Shown here piece after piece: positions 45,504-54,237 of a DNA stretch of 64,000 nt. The first letter of the stretch is position 1. Each line of letters starts with the position of its first letter. Both the position numbers and the translations under genes were made by a program. The notes under the pieces were generated by a model. That model worked only from the letters and a program-made list of their open reading frames with translations. It had not been told where the DNA came from and searched no databases. Source of the stretch: Paraburkholderia fungorum (lineage in GTDB: Bacteria; Pseudomonadota; Gammaproteobacteria; Burkholderiales; Burkholderiaceae); NCBI RefSeq assembly GCF_900099835.1, contig NZ_FNKP01000003.1, positions 372,001 through 436,000 on the forward strand, read 5' to 3'.

Positions 45504-45798
45504 AAAGGCGGCGGCAGAAATAAGTCCGATATGAACTCGACGTATCGAGGCCGCATGCCTGCTCTTTCGTTAATTCATCGCAAGCAAACTGACAGAATTG
45601 TTTCTCAATGTGTATGCCGTTCGCGCAGATACACAGCCTTGCAATACCTCCCACTCCCGACACAACCCAGATACCTCGTTTGGCTTTAATGCATCCAACG
45701 ACGGAATCCGCTGAAGACATTCCTGCAGACACCACGCTCTGCGGTCTGCGGATACCGAGCGGATGCTTCCAATCTGGTCCCTGTTTCAGGAGAACGAC

Positions 45799-46023
45799 AT
45801 GAAAGTAACGATGCTCGCTTTGGCATTGGCGGCCTGCGCGATGACTGGCTCCGCTTATGCAGCCAATCCGACAGCTAATTCTATTGCCGACACACACGCA
45901 GCCAGTTTCGACTCGCAAAACGCTCCGCACGCGAAAACGCGTGCCGAAGTTCGACAGGAACTCGTGCGCGCCGAGAAAGACGGTCAGCTCGCCGCGCTGA
46001 ACAAGTTCTATCAAGGCAGTTAA
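45799..46023 (+). CDS. Small exported DUF4148 protein
   Basis: 74 residues from the ATG at 45799 (CAGGAG upstream). A Sec signal (1-22, SAYA/ANP) precedes a short mature chain with TRAEVRQELVRAEKDGQLAA, the DUF4148 signature common in Burkholderiaceae. Function is unknown. Many genomes in this family carry several such genes, often near stress functions, as here. Confidence 0.85.
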   Translation: MKVTMLALALAACAMTGSAYAANPTANSIADTHAASFDSQNAPHAKTRAEVRQELVRAEKDGQLAALNKFYQGS

Positions 46024-46085
46024 GCCAGCTTCAGCCAACAGAACATTCATCGTTCATCACTCAACCTGAACAACCGGAATCGATC

Positions 46086-46502
46086 ATGACCCAAGCTGAA
46101 AAAGTGCTGTACACCGGCAAGACCCACACCACCGGCGGACGCGATGGTACTGCGCGCAGTTCGGACGGCCGCCTCGACGTGAAGCTGTCCAGCCCCGGCT
46201 CGGCCGCGCCCGGCACCAACCCCGAACAGATGCTGGCGGCAGGCTGGTCGGCATGCTTCATCGGCGCAATGGGACTGGCCGCGCAGAAGCTGAAAGTCGC
46301 GTTGCCGAAAGAGACCGCTGTCGATGCCGAAATCGATCTTGTCACCGCCGACGGCGCGTACTTCCTGCAGGCTCGCCTGAACGTGAGCGTGCCGGGTGTC
46401 GATAGCGAAGTCGCCCAGGCACTCGTGGATGCCGCGCACCAGACCTGCCCGTACTCGAAGGCCACGCGCGGCAACATCGATGTGGTCATCACGGTCGTTT
46501 GA
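46086..46502 (+). CDS. ohr: Organic hydroperoxide resistance protein (Ohr/OsmC)
   Basis: 138 residues. The redox cysteines C57 (AGWSACFIG) and C121 (QTCPYSKA) are both in place, the Ohr pattern. Ohr reduces organic hydroperoxides with lipoylated proteins as electron donor. CCGGAATC upstream of the ATG at 46086. A Rho-independent terminator follows at 46599-46633. No OhrR gene is adjacent, so its regulator lies elsewhere. Confidence 0.93.
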   Translation: MTQAEKVLYTGKTHTTGGRDGTARSSDGRLDVKLSSPGSAAPGTNPEQMLAAGWSACFIGAMGLAAQKLKVALPKETAVDAEIDLVTADGAYFLQARLNVSVPGVDSEVAQALVDAAHQTCPYSKATRGNIDVVITVV

Positions 46503-46598
46503 TCGGCGTTGCGGGTTTTACCCGCACTCAAGGCTCGCCGCCGGCTCAGGTATTAAAAACTGCCGCGCGAAATCGAGCGCCCTTCTCGTGAATAACAC

Positions 46599-46633
46599 GC
46601 CGGTGCACCGTAATCGGTGCGCCGGCTTTTTTT
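46599..46633 (+). terminator. Rho-independent terminator of ohr
   Basis: GCCGGTGCACCG and CGGTGCGCCGGC form a 12-bp stem with a single G-U-type mismatch and a TAAT loop, followed by seven T (46627-46633). It is the clearest terminator in the window. Confidence 0.85.
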
Positions 46634-46651
46634 AGCGCCAGGATAATAACC

Positions 46652-47923
46652 ATGACTTCATCACCGTTCTCGCCTCGCCGACGCCAGATTCTCGCGACCT
46701 CCGCCGCCGTGGCCGCAGCGGGATTGATCCCCGGCACGTTGTTCGCCGCAACCGGCGGCGAACCGATTCGCCCGTTCAAAGCCAACGTGCCCGAGGCCGC
46801 ACTCGACGATCTGCGTCGGCGCATCGCGGCCACGCGCTGGCCCGCGAAAGAAACCGTCAACGACGAATCGCAAGGCGTGCCGCTGGCGCGAATGCAGGCG
46901 CTAGTCGATTACTGGGCCACCGACTACGACTGGCGTAAAGGCGAAGCGAAGCTCAACGCATTGCCGATGTTCATGACCGAAATCGACGGACTCGACATTC
47001 AGTTCATTCACGTGCGCTCACGCCATAAACACGCGATGCCGTTGATCATGACTCACGGCTGGCCTGGCTCGATCTTCGAATTGATCAAGGTTATCGCACC
47101 GCTCACCGATCCCACCGCACATGGCGGTAGCGCCGACGACGCGTTCCATATCGTCATCCCGTCGCTGCCTGGCTTCGGTTTTTCGGAGCAGCCGAAAACA
47201 ACCGGCTGGGGCTCGGATCACATCGCGCGCGCGTGGGGCGAATTGATGGCGCGGCTTGGCTATACGCGTTTCGTGTCGCAAGGGGGCGATTGCGGCTCGG
47301 TGATTTCGCACCGCATGGCCATGCAGAAAGTGAAAGGCCTGATTGGCATTCACGTCAACATGCCTGCAACCGTGCCACCCGATATCGCCCGTTCGCTTTC
47401 ACTCGGCGATCCCGCACCGGCTAACCTGTCGCCGCAAGAAAAAGCGGCGTACGAATCGCTGAGCGTGTTCTATCGGGACAACTGCGGTTACTCGTCGATG
47501 ATGGTGACGCGCCCGCAAACGGTCGGCTACGCGCTCGCCGACTCGCCGGTCGGACAGGCCGCGTGGATGTACGACAAAATTTCGCAGTGGACATATAGCG
47601 GCGGCGTGCCGGAGCGTTCGCTGTCGCGCGACGAAATGCTCGACGATATTTCGCTGTACTGGCTCACGAACAGCGCGACATCGGCTGCACAGATTTACTG
47701 GGAAGATCATTCGAACAACTTCAACGCCGTCGATATTTCAATGCCCGCCGCGGTGACGATTTTCCCGGGCGAGATTTATCGCGCGCCGCGTAGCTGGACC
47801 GAACGCGCGTATCACAACCTCATTTATTTCAACGAGGTCGATAAAGGCGGTCACTTCGCCGCGTGGGAGCAACCGGAGCTTTTCGCTACTGAAGTTCGCG
47901 CGGCATTTCGTCCGCTGCGTTGA
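46652..47923 (+). CDS. Tat-exported epoxide hydrolase (EHN family)
   Basis: 423 residues. Twin-arginine-type signal (SPRRRQIL, 7-14, hydrophobic to about 32) and the EHN N-terminal domain (IRPFKANVPEAALDDLRRRI). The alpha/beta core has HGWPGS (oxyanion), QGGDCGS with the nucleophilic Asp, and KGGHFAAWEQP with the catalytic His. It opens epoxides to diols. AGGATAATAACC precedes the ATG. It follows ohr after the terminator, so it is separately expressed, and the ECF sigma gene comes 37 nt after it. Confidence 0.9.
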   Translation: MTSSPFSPRRRQILATSAAVAAAGLIPGTLFAATGGEPIRPFKANVPEAALDDLRRRIAATRWPAKETVNDESQGVPLARMQALVDYWATDYDWRKGEAKLNALPMFMTEIDGLDIQFIHVRSRHKHAMPLIMTHGWPGSIFELIKVIAPLTDPTAHGGSADDAFHIVIPSLPGFGFSEQPKTTGWGSDHIARAWGELMARLGYTRFVSQGGDCGSVISHRMAMQKVKGLIGIHVNMPATVPPDIARSLSLGDPAPANLSPQEKAAYESLSVFYRDNCGYSSMMVTRPQTVGYALADSPVGQAAWMYDKISQWTYSGGVPERSLSRDEMLDDISLYWLTNSATSAAQIYWEDHSNNFNAVDISMPAAVTIFPGEIYRAPRSWTERAYHNLIYFNEVDKGGHFAAWEQPELFATEVRAAFRPLR

Positions 47924-47960
47924 GACTGGCGACGAAGCAGCGCACTATCGGCGACAGCCT

Positions 47961-48494
47961 ATGTCGATGACAACAGAATTGCCGGCTCTGCTGCCGCCGA
48001 TGCTTCCCCGGCTGTGGGCGTTCGCGCTGCGCATCTCAGGAGACCGGCACGACGCCGACGACCTCGTGCAGCGCGCGTGCCTGCGCGCACTCGAACGCGC
48101 GCATCAGTTGCAACCGGGAACTGCTCCGCTGAGCTGGATGTTCTCTATCGTGCAATCAACGTGGATCAACGAACTGCGCTCGCGAAGCGTGCGTAACCGA
48201 ATCGGGATGGATTGGGACGACCTCTTTCTCGAAACGGTAGCCGACCCGGCTGCATGCACGCCCGAACAACAGGCAATGAACCGGCAGATTGTTCAGGCTG
48301 TGCAACGTCTGCCCGAAACCCAACGACGGGTGATGCTGCTGGTAGGAATCGAAGGACTCAGCTATAACGAAGCAGCTCAGACGCTCGGCGTGCCGGTGGG
48401 GACAATCATGAGCCGGCTTTCAAGGGCTCGACAGACCATCGGCGCGTTATTCGACGACCGCTCTCGCCCGGTAGCAACTCGCCGACGTCAATAA
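47961..48494 (+). CDS. ECF RNA polymerase sigma factor
   Basis: 177 residues. Region 2 is seen in FALRISGDRHDADDLVQRAC and LSWMFSIVQSTWINELRSRS, region 4 in RRVMLLVGIEGLSYNEAAQT and GTIMSRLSRARQ. No anti-sigma gene is adjacent, which is uncommon. The ribosome site is weak. It may be co-transcribed with the epoxide hydrolase gene. Its target promoters are not identifiable from this window. Confidence 0.9.
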   Translation: MSMTTELPALLPPMLPRLWAFALRISGDRHDADDLVQRACLRALERAHQLQPGTAPLSWMFSIVQSTWINELRSRSVRNRIGMDWDDLFLETVADPAACTPEQQAMNRQIVQAVQRLPETQRRVMLLVGIEGLSYNEAAQTLGVPVGTIMSRLSRARQTIGALFDDRSRPVATRRRQ

Positions 48495-48562
48495 TTTCTA
48501 TCAACGTAGCTGAGATCGAACGAGTGAGAGGTACTTCATCTCCGTTTCGTTTCCAGGCACGA

Positions 48563-49030
48563 TTACGCCGCAATCTCAACCGTCATTTCAATTTCGACGC
48601 ATGCACCAAGCGGTATTTGCGCGACGCCGAATGCCGAGCGCGCGTGCTTGCCGTTCTCGCCGAACACCTGGGCGATCAGGTCCGACGCGCCATTGGTCAC
48701 GAGGTGTTGTTCGACGAAGTCCGGTGTCGAGTTGACGAGGCTCATTACCTTGACGATCCGCGTGACACGGTTGAGGTCGCCAATCTGCGCATGCAAGGTA
48801 GCGAACAGATCGATTGCGGCCGCGCGTGCAGCGGCCTGGCCTTCTTCGGTGCTCAGCGTATCGCCGAGCTTGCCGCCCCATACCTTGCCGTCCCTTTTTG
48901 CCAGATGTCCTGACAGGTACACCATATTGCCGCTCTGTACGCTCATCACATACGCTGCTGCCGGCACGCCGGCCAACGGCAATTCGATTCCAAGTTCTTT
49001 CAGTTTTGCGTAAACGTCATGGCTGCTCAT
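48563..49030 (-). CDS. RidA-like protein (YjgF/UK114 family, long subgroup)
   Basis: 155 residues from the ATG at 49030 with GGAGCATTGC upstream. RidA fold: GNMVYLSGHL, RVTRIVKVMS, ARSAFGVAQIPLGACVEIEM. The RidA-like subgroup of about 150 residues is distinct from the imine deaminase at 33610. Its function is less certain, as many of these lack the catalytic Arg in the canonical position. It lies between the ECF gene and an amidase gene, with a 113-nt gap to the latter on the same strand; co-transcription is possible. Confidence 0.82.
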   Translation of the reverse strand: MSSHDVYAKLKELGIELPLAGVPAAAYVMSVQSGNMVYLSGHLAKRDGKVWGGKLGDTLSTEEGQAAARAAAIDLFATLHAQIGDLNRVTRIVKVMSLVNSTPDFVEQHLVTNGASDLIAQVFGENGKHARSAFGVAQIPLGACVEIEMTVEIAA

Positions 49031-49143
49031 GCAATGCTCCATTGGATGGGTTAGCAGGAAACGCAGACGGCGATGCGCGCCAGTCTGCGTGATTTCATCG
49101 GTTCACTAGTGCCAAAAGCGATGCTACCGCCGTGGCCCTTCGC

Positions 49144-50544
49144 TCAAACGCCAGGATCGACCGGAGAAACCGGCACACCGCGCGCTTCGATCGCTTCGCC
49201 CGCGAGCAGGCACAGATCCTCGCGATAATGCGCGGCGACAATCTGAACACCCACGGGCACGCCGTTGACGAGTTGCGTCGTCACTGCGAGACCGGGCAGC
49301 CCCATTGCCGGCAGCGCGCGCATCGTGAGCTGCGCTTCCCACACGCGATCGAAGCCCGCCGCCCCTTGCTGATCGAGATCGTCGGGAAACGGTAGCTCGC
49401 CGGATACCGGCATCAACACGACCGCATACTGATCGAGGAACAGACGCCATTGACGCAACAACGTCGTGCGCCGCACCAGCGAACGGCTGATGACATCGGC
49501 GGGGAGATCCTTCACCTTCAGACGCGCCGCGTTGACGACCGCCTGCGCACCCGGATCGCCGTCACGCGCGACCGAATCGACCAGCGCGTCGAAGCCGTCG
49601 CCGAGCCACAGCCGTTCCTGCAACAGCGCCGTTTCGCGCATCGACGGCGTGTCGTCGATTTCCTCGATCGTCCAGCCCGCGTCGGCGAGGCGTTGCGCAG
49701 CATCACGCAAGGCATCCTCGACTTCTCTGGCGATCTGCATGCCGCCCGGACGCAAACAGAGTGCGGCACGCAACGGCACGTCGCGCCCCACCAAGGGCAT
49801 CGGCATATACCAGGGGTCGCGCAGATCGGGCGCGGCGAGCGCGAGAAGACCGAGCCGCAGATCGCCGATCGTGCGCGCCATCGGGCCCGCTGCCGACATC
49901 AGTTGCGCACCGATCGCGCGCTCCGGCGACGACGCATTGAACGCGGGCACGCGCCCCGACGTCGGCCGCAGTCCGTGGACACCGCACGCATACGCCGGGT
50001 AGCGCACCGAGCCGCCGATATCGGTGCCGAGCGCGATCTGCCCGATGCCCGCCGTGACCGCCGCTGCGCCGCCGCCCGACGAGCCGCCGGGCGTGATCGA
50101 CGGATTGCGCGGATTCAACGTGCGACCGTGAACCTGATTCGACGTGAACCAGCGTAAAGCGAAGGTCGGCGAATTGGTGCGGCCGAGCATGATGGCGCCG
50201 GCTTTTTGCAGATTATTCACGGCGGGGCTGCTGACTTCCGCGATCAGGTCTTCCTGCAGACGCGTACCGTTGGTGGTCGCAAACCCGGCGTGATCGATGT
50301 TGATCTTGGTGGTGACGGGCACGCCCGCAAGCGGCCCCGGGTCCTCGCCACGTGCGATTGCGCGATCGATGTCGTCCGCCTGTTGCAACACCCACTCGGG
50401 CCGATGCGCGACCACCGCGTTGATCATCGGATTCACGGCTTCCAGACGCTGCAGCGCGGACTCCGCCGCCTCGCGCGCGGACACTTCGCGGGTCTTCACA
50501 CGCGTGGCCAGTTCAACTGCGGACAATCGCCATAGTTCACTCAT
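49144..50544 (-). CDS. Amidase (amidase-signature family)
   Basis: 466 residues from the ATG at 50544 (GGAGGCAAC upstream). The Ser-Ser-Lys core is present: Lys in VTTKINIDH, Ser in GGSSGGGAAA, and the nucleophile in GTDIGGSVRYPA. The family hydrolyses amides and nitrile-derived products, or makes part of the Glu-tRNA(Gln) amidotransferase; stand-alone size and context favour a degradative amidase. A TGTATC-type repeat is about 220 nt upstream. Confidence 0.88.
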   Translation of the reverse strand: MSELWRLSAVELATRVKTREVSAREAAESALQRLEAVNPMINAVVAHRPEWVLQQADDIDRAIARGEDPGPLAGVPVTTKINIDHAGFATTNGTRLQEDLIAEVSSPAVNNLQKAGAIMLGRTNSPTFALRWFTSNQVHGRTLNPRNPSITPGGSSGGGAAAVTAGIGQIALGTDIGGSVRYPAYACGVHGLRPTSGRVPAFNASSPERAIGAQLMSAAGPMARTIGDLRLGLLALAAPDLRDPWYMPMPLVGRDVPLRAALCLRPGGMQIAREVEDALRDAAQRLADAGWTIEEIDDTPSMRETALLQERLWLGDGFDALVDSVARDGDPGAQAVVNAARLKVKDLPADVISRSLVRRTTLLRQWRLFLDQYAVVLMPVSGELPFPDDLDQQGAAGFDRVWEAQLTMRALPAMGLPGLAVTTQLVNGVPVGVQIVAAHYREDLCLLAGEAIEARGVPVSPVDPGV

Positions 50545-50868
50545 GTTGCCTCCAATAAGCACGTTGTACGGAATTCCGGCTGCGTGAGCATTTGTGCACA
50601 CGCACATCGTTGCAGATTCCAGCGTCCGGTATGGCGCAGCACTTGGCCGTCCACGTCTGGACCGAATCGTCTTTTTGCAGGTTCTTATTTAACCGGGTCG
50701 ACGTATCTGGTGTATGTCTGTCGATGGTAAAAATGCAAGCTACTTTTTCCAGGCGCGCGGCAGATACATTGCGACACACATGGCGCGCGGCGTCAGTTGA
50801 GGCTTGCCGCGCCGCAGGCTGGAAAAGAGGCTGAATTTGATTTGGGAGTCGCGCGTTGCGAGATCCGA
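50545..50868. other. Intergenic region upstream of amidase (324 nt)
   Basis: No credible gene. It holds GTATC words at 50702 and a GATACA-N4-GACACA pair at 50763-50778. It lies between the amidase start and the 3' end of the DUF3331 gene, both minus strand. Confidence 0.4.
50763..50778. promoter_or_regulatory. TGTATC-type direct repeat, site E (minus-strand sense)
   Basis: GATACA at 50763-50768 and GACACA at 50773-50778, 10-bp period. Nearly identical in design to site B (both read AGATACATTGNGA). Confidence 0.4.
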
Positions 50869-51306
50869 TCAACCGATTGGCAGATCGGTGCGGTACTCGA
50901 CCGCGTCGACGAGGATCATCTGATCTTCATTGGCCGGCACGCGAAGTCCGCGAGTACGGGGCCGAAATACGCGGTCGCCACGCCTGATAGTGCGGCCTGT
51001 CAGCACGCAGGTGGACGTGACGCGGGACAAGCCGCTGCACCAGATCTGCTCGATATAGCGACCGCTGCACGAGTCGCCCCACGACACGCTGATCGTGGCA
51101 GACGACAACCATTCCGTCACCGTGATTTGCGCAGGCCGTCTGATCGCGCGATGGCACGCTTCGGCGGTAGACAAGCGCTTGTTGATACGGCATCGGGTTA
51201 GCGCCACATGGCGTTTTCTCGCGCATACGTCGAGTTGTTCCGCAGACGGATCGAGGACGTTCAGCAGCGTGCGAACCACGATGTTGTCGTCGGATAGCGA
51301 CGTCAT
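50869..51306 (-). CDS. DUF3331 domain protein
   Basis: 145 residues from the ATG at 51306 with GGAG 8 nt upstream. The conserved part is TVTEWLSSATISVSWGDSCS, VCALTGxxIRRGDxVF-like (here TCVLTGRTIRRGDRVFRP) and NEDQMIL, the DUF3331 pattern of Burkholderia. Its function is unknown; a pair of cysteines may bind metal. It lies 115 nt after the BON gene on the same strand. Confidence 0.82.
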   Translation of the reverse strand: MTSLSDDNIVVRTLLNVLDPSAEQLDVCARKRHVALTRCRINKRLSTAEACHRAIRRPAQITVTEWLSSATISVSWGDSCSGRYIEQIWCSGLSRVTSTCVLTGRTIRRGDRVFRPRTRGLRVPANEDQMILVDAVEYRTDLPIG

Positions 51307-51421
51307 CGACTGATCTCCAGTAGCCGGTGTGATCGTAGGGCGAAAGCGGCCGCGCTCACACGGCATCGCACGACGAGGACGCCCCCGTCGTGCGATGCTT
51401 CAGCGTGCCGAAGCGGCGAGC

Positions 51422-51817
51422 TTAGCCGCCGCCTTGCTGATGCAGCGACAGCTTGCTGCTGACCAGCGTGACGCCATGCACCTGCTTCGCCGCGTTGACC
51501 GCCACAGCTTCCTGATCTTCGCTGAGGATCTGGCCCGCCAGCGTCACCTGACCCGTCTTCGCATTACCGAAGACCGCGATCGATGCCTGTTCCAGACCCT
51601 TGGTTTTCTGAAGTGCTTTTTGCACCGTGCGGGAGAATGCGCGATTCGCCGCGCGAATCGACTTCTTCGTCGCAGGGGCGGGTTGGCTGGTTACGGCGTT
51701 TGCCGCGTTGGTATTCTGGGCCGCGTCGGTTGCGTCCGCTGCGAATGCCGGTACGGTTGAAAATGCCGCCAATAACGCAGCAAGGCTGCCACTCACCACA
51801 ACTTGTCGAAGGTTCAT
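51422..51817 (-). CDS. Exported BON-domain protein
   Basis: 131 residues from the ATG at 51817 (AAGGATAAG upstream). A Sec signal (1-26, AFA/ADA), a short Ala/Gln-rich linker, then one BON domain (about 62-128: GLEQASIAVFGNAKTGQVTL, AAKQVHGVTLVSSKL). BON proteins protect the envelope under osmotic or other stress. Several TGTATC-type repeats lie in the divergent gap upstream. Confidence 0.87.
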   Translation of the reverse strand: MNLRQVVVSGSLAALLAAFSTVPAFAADATDAAQNTNAANAVTSQPAPATKKSIRAANRAFSRTVQKALQKTKGLEQASIAVFGNAKTGQVTLAGQILSEDQEAVAVNAAKQVHGVTLVSSKLSLHQQGGG

Positions 51818-51947
51818 CGTCTTATCCTTATTTTTTCGGTTGGTGAAACGTGAGAAACGCGTGGAGCCAGCACACATCGGCGTCATTGCATGGTGAGGCT
51901 GCATAGGGAGATTAGAACCGCCCAATGTATCCTGCGTGTTTCCGCGA

Positions 51948-51963
51948 CGTATCGAAATGTATC
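51948..51963. promoter_or_regulatory. TGTATC-type direct repeat, site G
   Basis: CGTATC at 51948-51953 and TGTATC at 51958-51963, exactly 10 bp apart. Preceded by a TGTATC/TGTTTC pair at 51926 and 51937. Confidence 0.5.
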
Positions 51964-52047
51964 TCGATGGCGGGTACGTCGATGAGCTGCCAGTCGCCCG
52001 ACTGCAGGCACAACGGCGTTTGTTACTACCCGAATCTGGCGCAGTTT

Positions 52048-52063
52048 TGTATCGCCACGTATC
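52048..52063. promoter_or_regulatory. TGTATC-type direct repeat, site H
   Basis: TGTATC at 52048-52053 and CGTATC at 52058-52063, exactly 10 bp apart, 109 nt before the thioredoxin-like gene. Confidence 0.5.
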
Positions 52064-52171
52064 TACGCGCTTCATCGATACAGGACGTTTCGCATCACCA
52101 CTACGCCGGACATATGCGAGATACGTCCGCGCGCTCCAATACGTTCATTGCTGACTTATTGAAGGTTTCTC

Positions 52172-52729
52172 ATGTTCGATCGACTCAGGATGGCCGCTGT
52201 TGCTGCGGGTGTCAGCGCTGTCGCATTGCTGGCCGGCCTCGCCTATACCGGCAACGCGGCCACACCCGCCGCTTCCCTGCAAACCGGTGCATCGGCGCCC
52301 GATTTCAAGGGTATCGACGGCTGGCTCAACAGTCCGCCACTCGACGTGAAACAGTTAAAAGGCAAAGTCGTACTGGTCGATTTCTGGACTTTCGATTGCA
52401 TCAACTGCGCACACACGATTCCTCATGTCGAGGACTGGTACTCCCGTTATCGCGACAAGGGGCTCGTTGTTGTCGGCGTGCATACGCCCGAGTACTCGTT
52501 CGAACACAATGCGGACAATCTGAAGAATGCTGTCAAGCGTTTCGGCATTCAATACCCGGTCGCGCAAGACAACCAGTACGCGACGTGGAATGCTTATGGC
52601 AATCAGTACTGGCCGGCGCTGTATCTGTTCGATCAAAACGGCCGGCTGGTGTATAGCCATTTCGGCGAGGGTCGCTATGACGAGACAGAGCAACAGATAC
52701 GCGCGCTGCTAGGGCTTAATAACAAATAG
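52172..52729 (+). CDS. Membrane-anchored thioredoxin-like protein (DipZ/TlpA type)
   Basis: 185 residues. One N-terminal membrane segment or signal (about 8-30), then a thioredoxin fold with FWTFDCINCAHTIPH (C76-I-N-C79), the motif of the DipZ/CcmG-like periplasmic reductases, and the cis-Pro WPALYLF. GAAGGTTTCTC precedes the ATG. It probably reduces or repairs disulphides or peroxides in the periplasm, fitting its neighbours Ohr and BON. Shared regulation with the BON gene is likely. Confidence 0.88.
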   Translation: MFDRLRMAAVAAGVSAVALLAGLAYTGNAATPAASLQTGASAPDFKGIDGWLNSPPLDVKQLKGKVVLVDFWTFDCINCAHTIPHVEDWYSRYRDKGLVVVGVHTPEYSFEHNADNLKNAVKRFGIQYPVAQDNQYATWNAYGNQYWPALYLFDQNGRLVYSHFGEGRYDETEQQIRALLGLNNK

Positions 52730-52890
52730 GGTTAGAGAACGTCCTTGCAGCGAACGGTCATGAAGATAACCGGCATACGCGGCGGGCTACTCTTGCCGCA
52801 TTGCCGTACATCTCGAATGACGCAGGAGAAAATTGACGCTCGCAGACGCAACCGCGTTATGAAATAGAATCAGATGCCGCAGCGTCTTCT

Positions 52891-54003
52891 TCAACGCGAC
52901 ACGGTCGAATGAATGAGTGGCCTTGCTCGTAGCACACGCCGCGGCGTCTCTGCGATAACGGCATGTGCGCCAGCCATGTTTGCGTCGACCGAACGAGGCG
53001 CCACACCGGGTTTTCCTTCTACAACAGAAACTGCACCTGGAGAATGGCCGAAACTGAGCCGCGCCTCCAGGCCTCCCCCGCTACGGTTCGCCAACCGCAA
53101 TTCCGCGTTCATCGCTATCGCAAGTTGACGGGCAATCGCAAGCCCCAGCCCGGAACCCTTCAAGTTCCGCAAGCCACACGACTGGCCACGATAAAAAGGC
53201 TTAAACACCTCTTCCAGTTGATCCGGGTGAATACCCGGGCCGTCGTCGAGCACGGAAATCACGAGTCGAGACGACTCACAGCTCGCACGTACTTGCACCG
53301 TGCTCCCGAATTTCAGCGCGTTATCGATAAGGTTGACGAGAATCCGGCGCAAAGCGTGCGGAAGCGTGAGCACGGGATCCACGATAGGTGAGTCGAGAAT
53401 CATGTTATGCCCCGAGTCTTCATAGTCCGACACTATGCTTTGGAGCAAGGCACAAAGATCGATACGCGACGGCGCCTCTGTCGTACCGTGAAGCGTGCGC
53501 GCGTAGGTGACGCCCTCCTCGACAAGGGCGTGCATCGTGTCGAGATCCTGCAAAAGCCTGGCGCTATCCTGTTTGCTTTCCAGCATTTCAGCGCGCAGGC
53601 GCATGCGCGTAATCGGAGTCTGTAAATCGTGGGAAATTGCGGCGAGAACCTGTACGCGTTCCGCAGTACAACGCGCGAGTCGTTGCTGCATGCCTTTAAA
53701 GGCACGAATAGCCTGAACGATTTCCTTAGGGCCGTCTTCGGGCAATTCCCGAACAGTCATGTCCGGGCCGAGGCGATTTGCGGCATCAGTCAGCGCAATA
53801 ATCGAACGACTAATCAGATTCCCGCAATGTGAAGAAAGCACGGCCAGCAGGATCAATTGCAACAACGGCGCCAGAAACATCCACACGAACCCGGAGACCT
53901 GCGGCAGAAGCGACAATGCGATTGACGCACACGCATAAGTCAGTACCACGCTCGCTGCCGATACAAGGAACAGTAGTCTCGCTAAAGGTAACTTGTTCAT
54001 CAT
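52891..54003 (-). CDS. Sensor histidine kinase (EnvZ/BaeS-like, short)
   Basis: 370 residues from the ATG at 54003 (GGAG 6 nt before). Two N-terminal membrane helices (about 5-30 and 39-58) with hardly any periplasmic loop, a HAMP-like linker, HisKA (AISHDLQTPI, H125) and HATPase_c (NLIDNALKFG, LDDGPGIHP, GSGLGLAIARQ). The last about 45 residues are a poorly conserved tail. No OmpR-type partner gene is adjacent; the regulator at 54238 is LuxR-type and better fits the kinase at 55536. Confidence 0.88.
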   Translation of the reverse strand: MMNKLPLARLLFLVSAASVVLTYACASIALSLLPQVSGFVWMFLAPLLQLILLAVLSSHCGNLISRSIIALTDAANRLGPDMTVRELPEDGPKEIVQAIRAFKGMQQRLARCTAERVQVLAAISHDLQTPITRMRLRAEMLESKQDSARLLQDLDTMHALVEEGVTYARTLHGTTEAPSRIDLCALLQSIVSDYEDSGHNMILDSPIVDPVLTLPHALRRILVNLIDNALKFGSTVQVRASCESSRLVISVLDDGPGIHPDQLEEVFKPFYRGQSCGLRNLKGSGLGLAIARQLAIAMNAELRLANRSGGGLEARLSFGHSPGAVSVVEGKPGVAPRSVDANMAGAHAVIAETPRRVLRARPLIHSTVSR

Positions 54004-54237
54004 CGACAGCTCCATGTGGAAGGCAAGGCGCGACAAACAATACGAAGTCGACCACCGCAATTAAAGCGCTAAAATGCGCGGGCAGCTATTGGACGATGGT
54101 GTTGGTCGATACCTAATCGATACTCCGGCGATGTTCAAATATCGCTTCGAACCCGTGACAGCCTCGACGAGCGTGAGTAGCCGAATCCATGCCGGCATCG
54201 AAGAAAACAGCGACGGGAAAAGCTGCGTGACGCAGCG

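Larger units (their letters stand above)
45251..45798. other. Divergent intergenic region rich in GATAC/GTATC elements (548 nt)
   Basis: It separates the hydrolase (minus) from the DUF4148 gene (plus). No credible gene: an overlapping minus-strand frame of 243 codons from 45319 covers the DUF4148 gene and has no domain, so I reject it. At least five GTATC/GATAC words occur. Two pairs are phased direct repeats: 45426-45442 and 45488-45503. Confidence 0.5.
51818..52171. promoter_or_regulatory. Divergent promoter region of BON and thioredoxin-like genes (354 nt)
   Basis: Holds the phased repeats at 51926-51942, 51948-51963 and 52048-52063 and single GATAC words at 52077 and 52120. A plus-strand open frame crossing it (from 51925) overlaps the thioredoxin gene out of frame and is not real. 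Confidence 0.5.

Noticed and set aside
45319..46050. 243-codon minus-strand frame
   Set aside because: Overlaps the DUF4148 gene and an intergenic region with regulatory repeats; no ribosome site or domain.
51925..52656. 243-codon plus-strand frame
   Set aside because: Overlaps the thioredoxin-like gene in another frame and lies over the shared promoter region.
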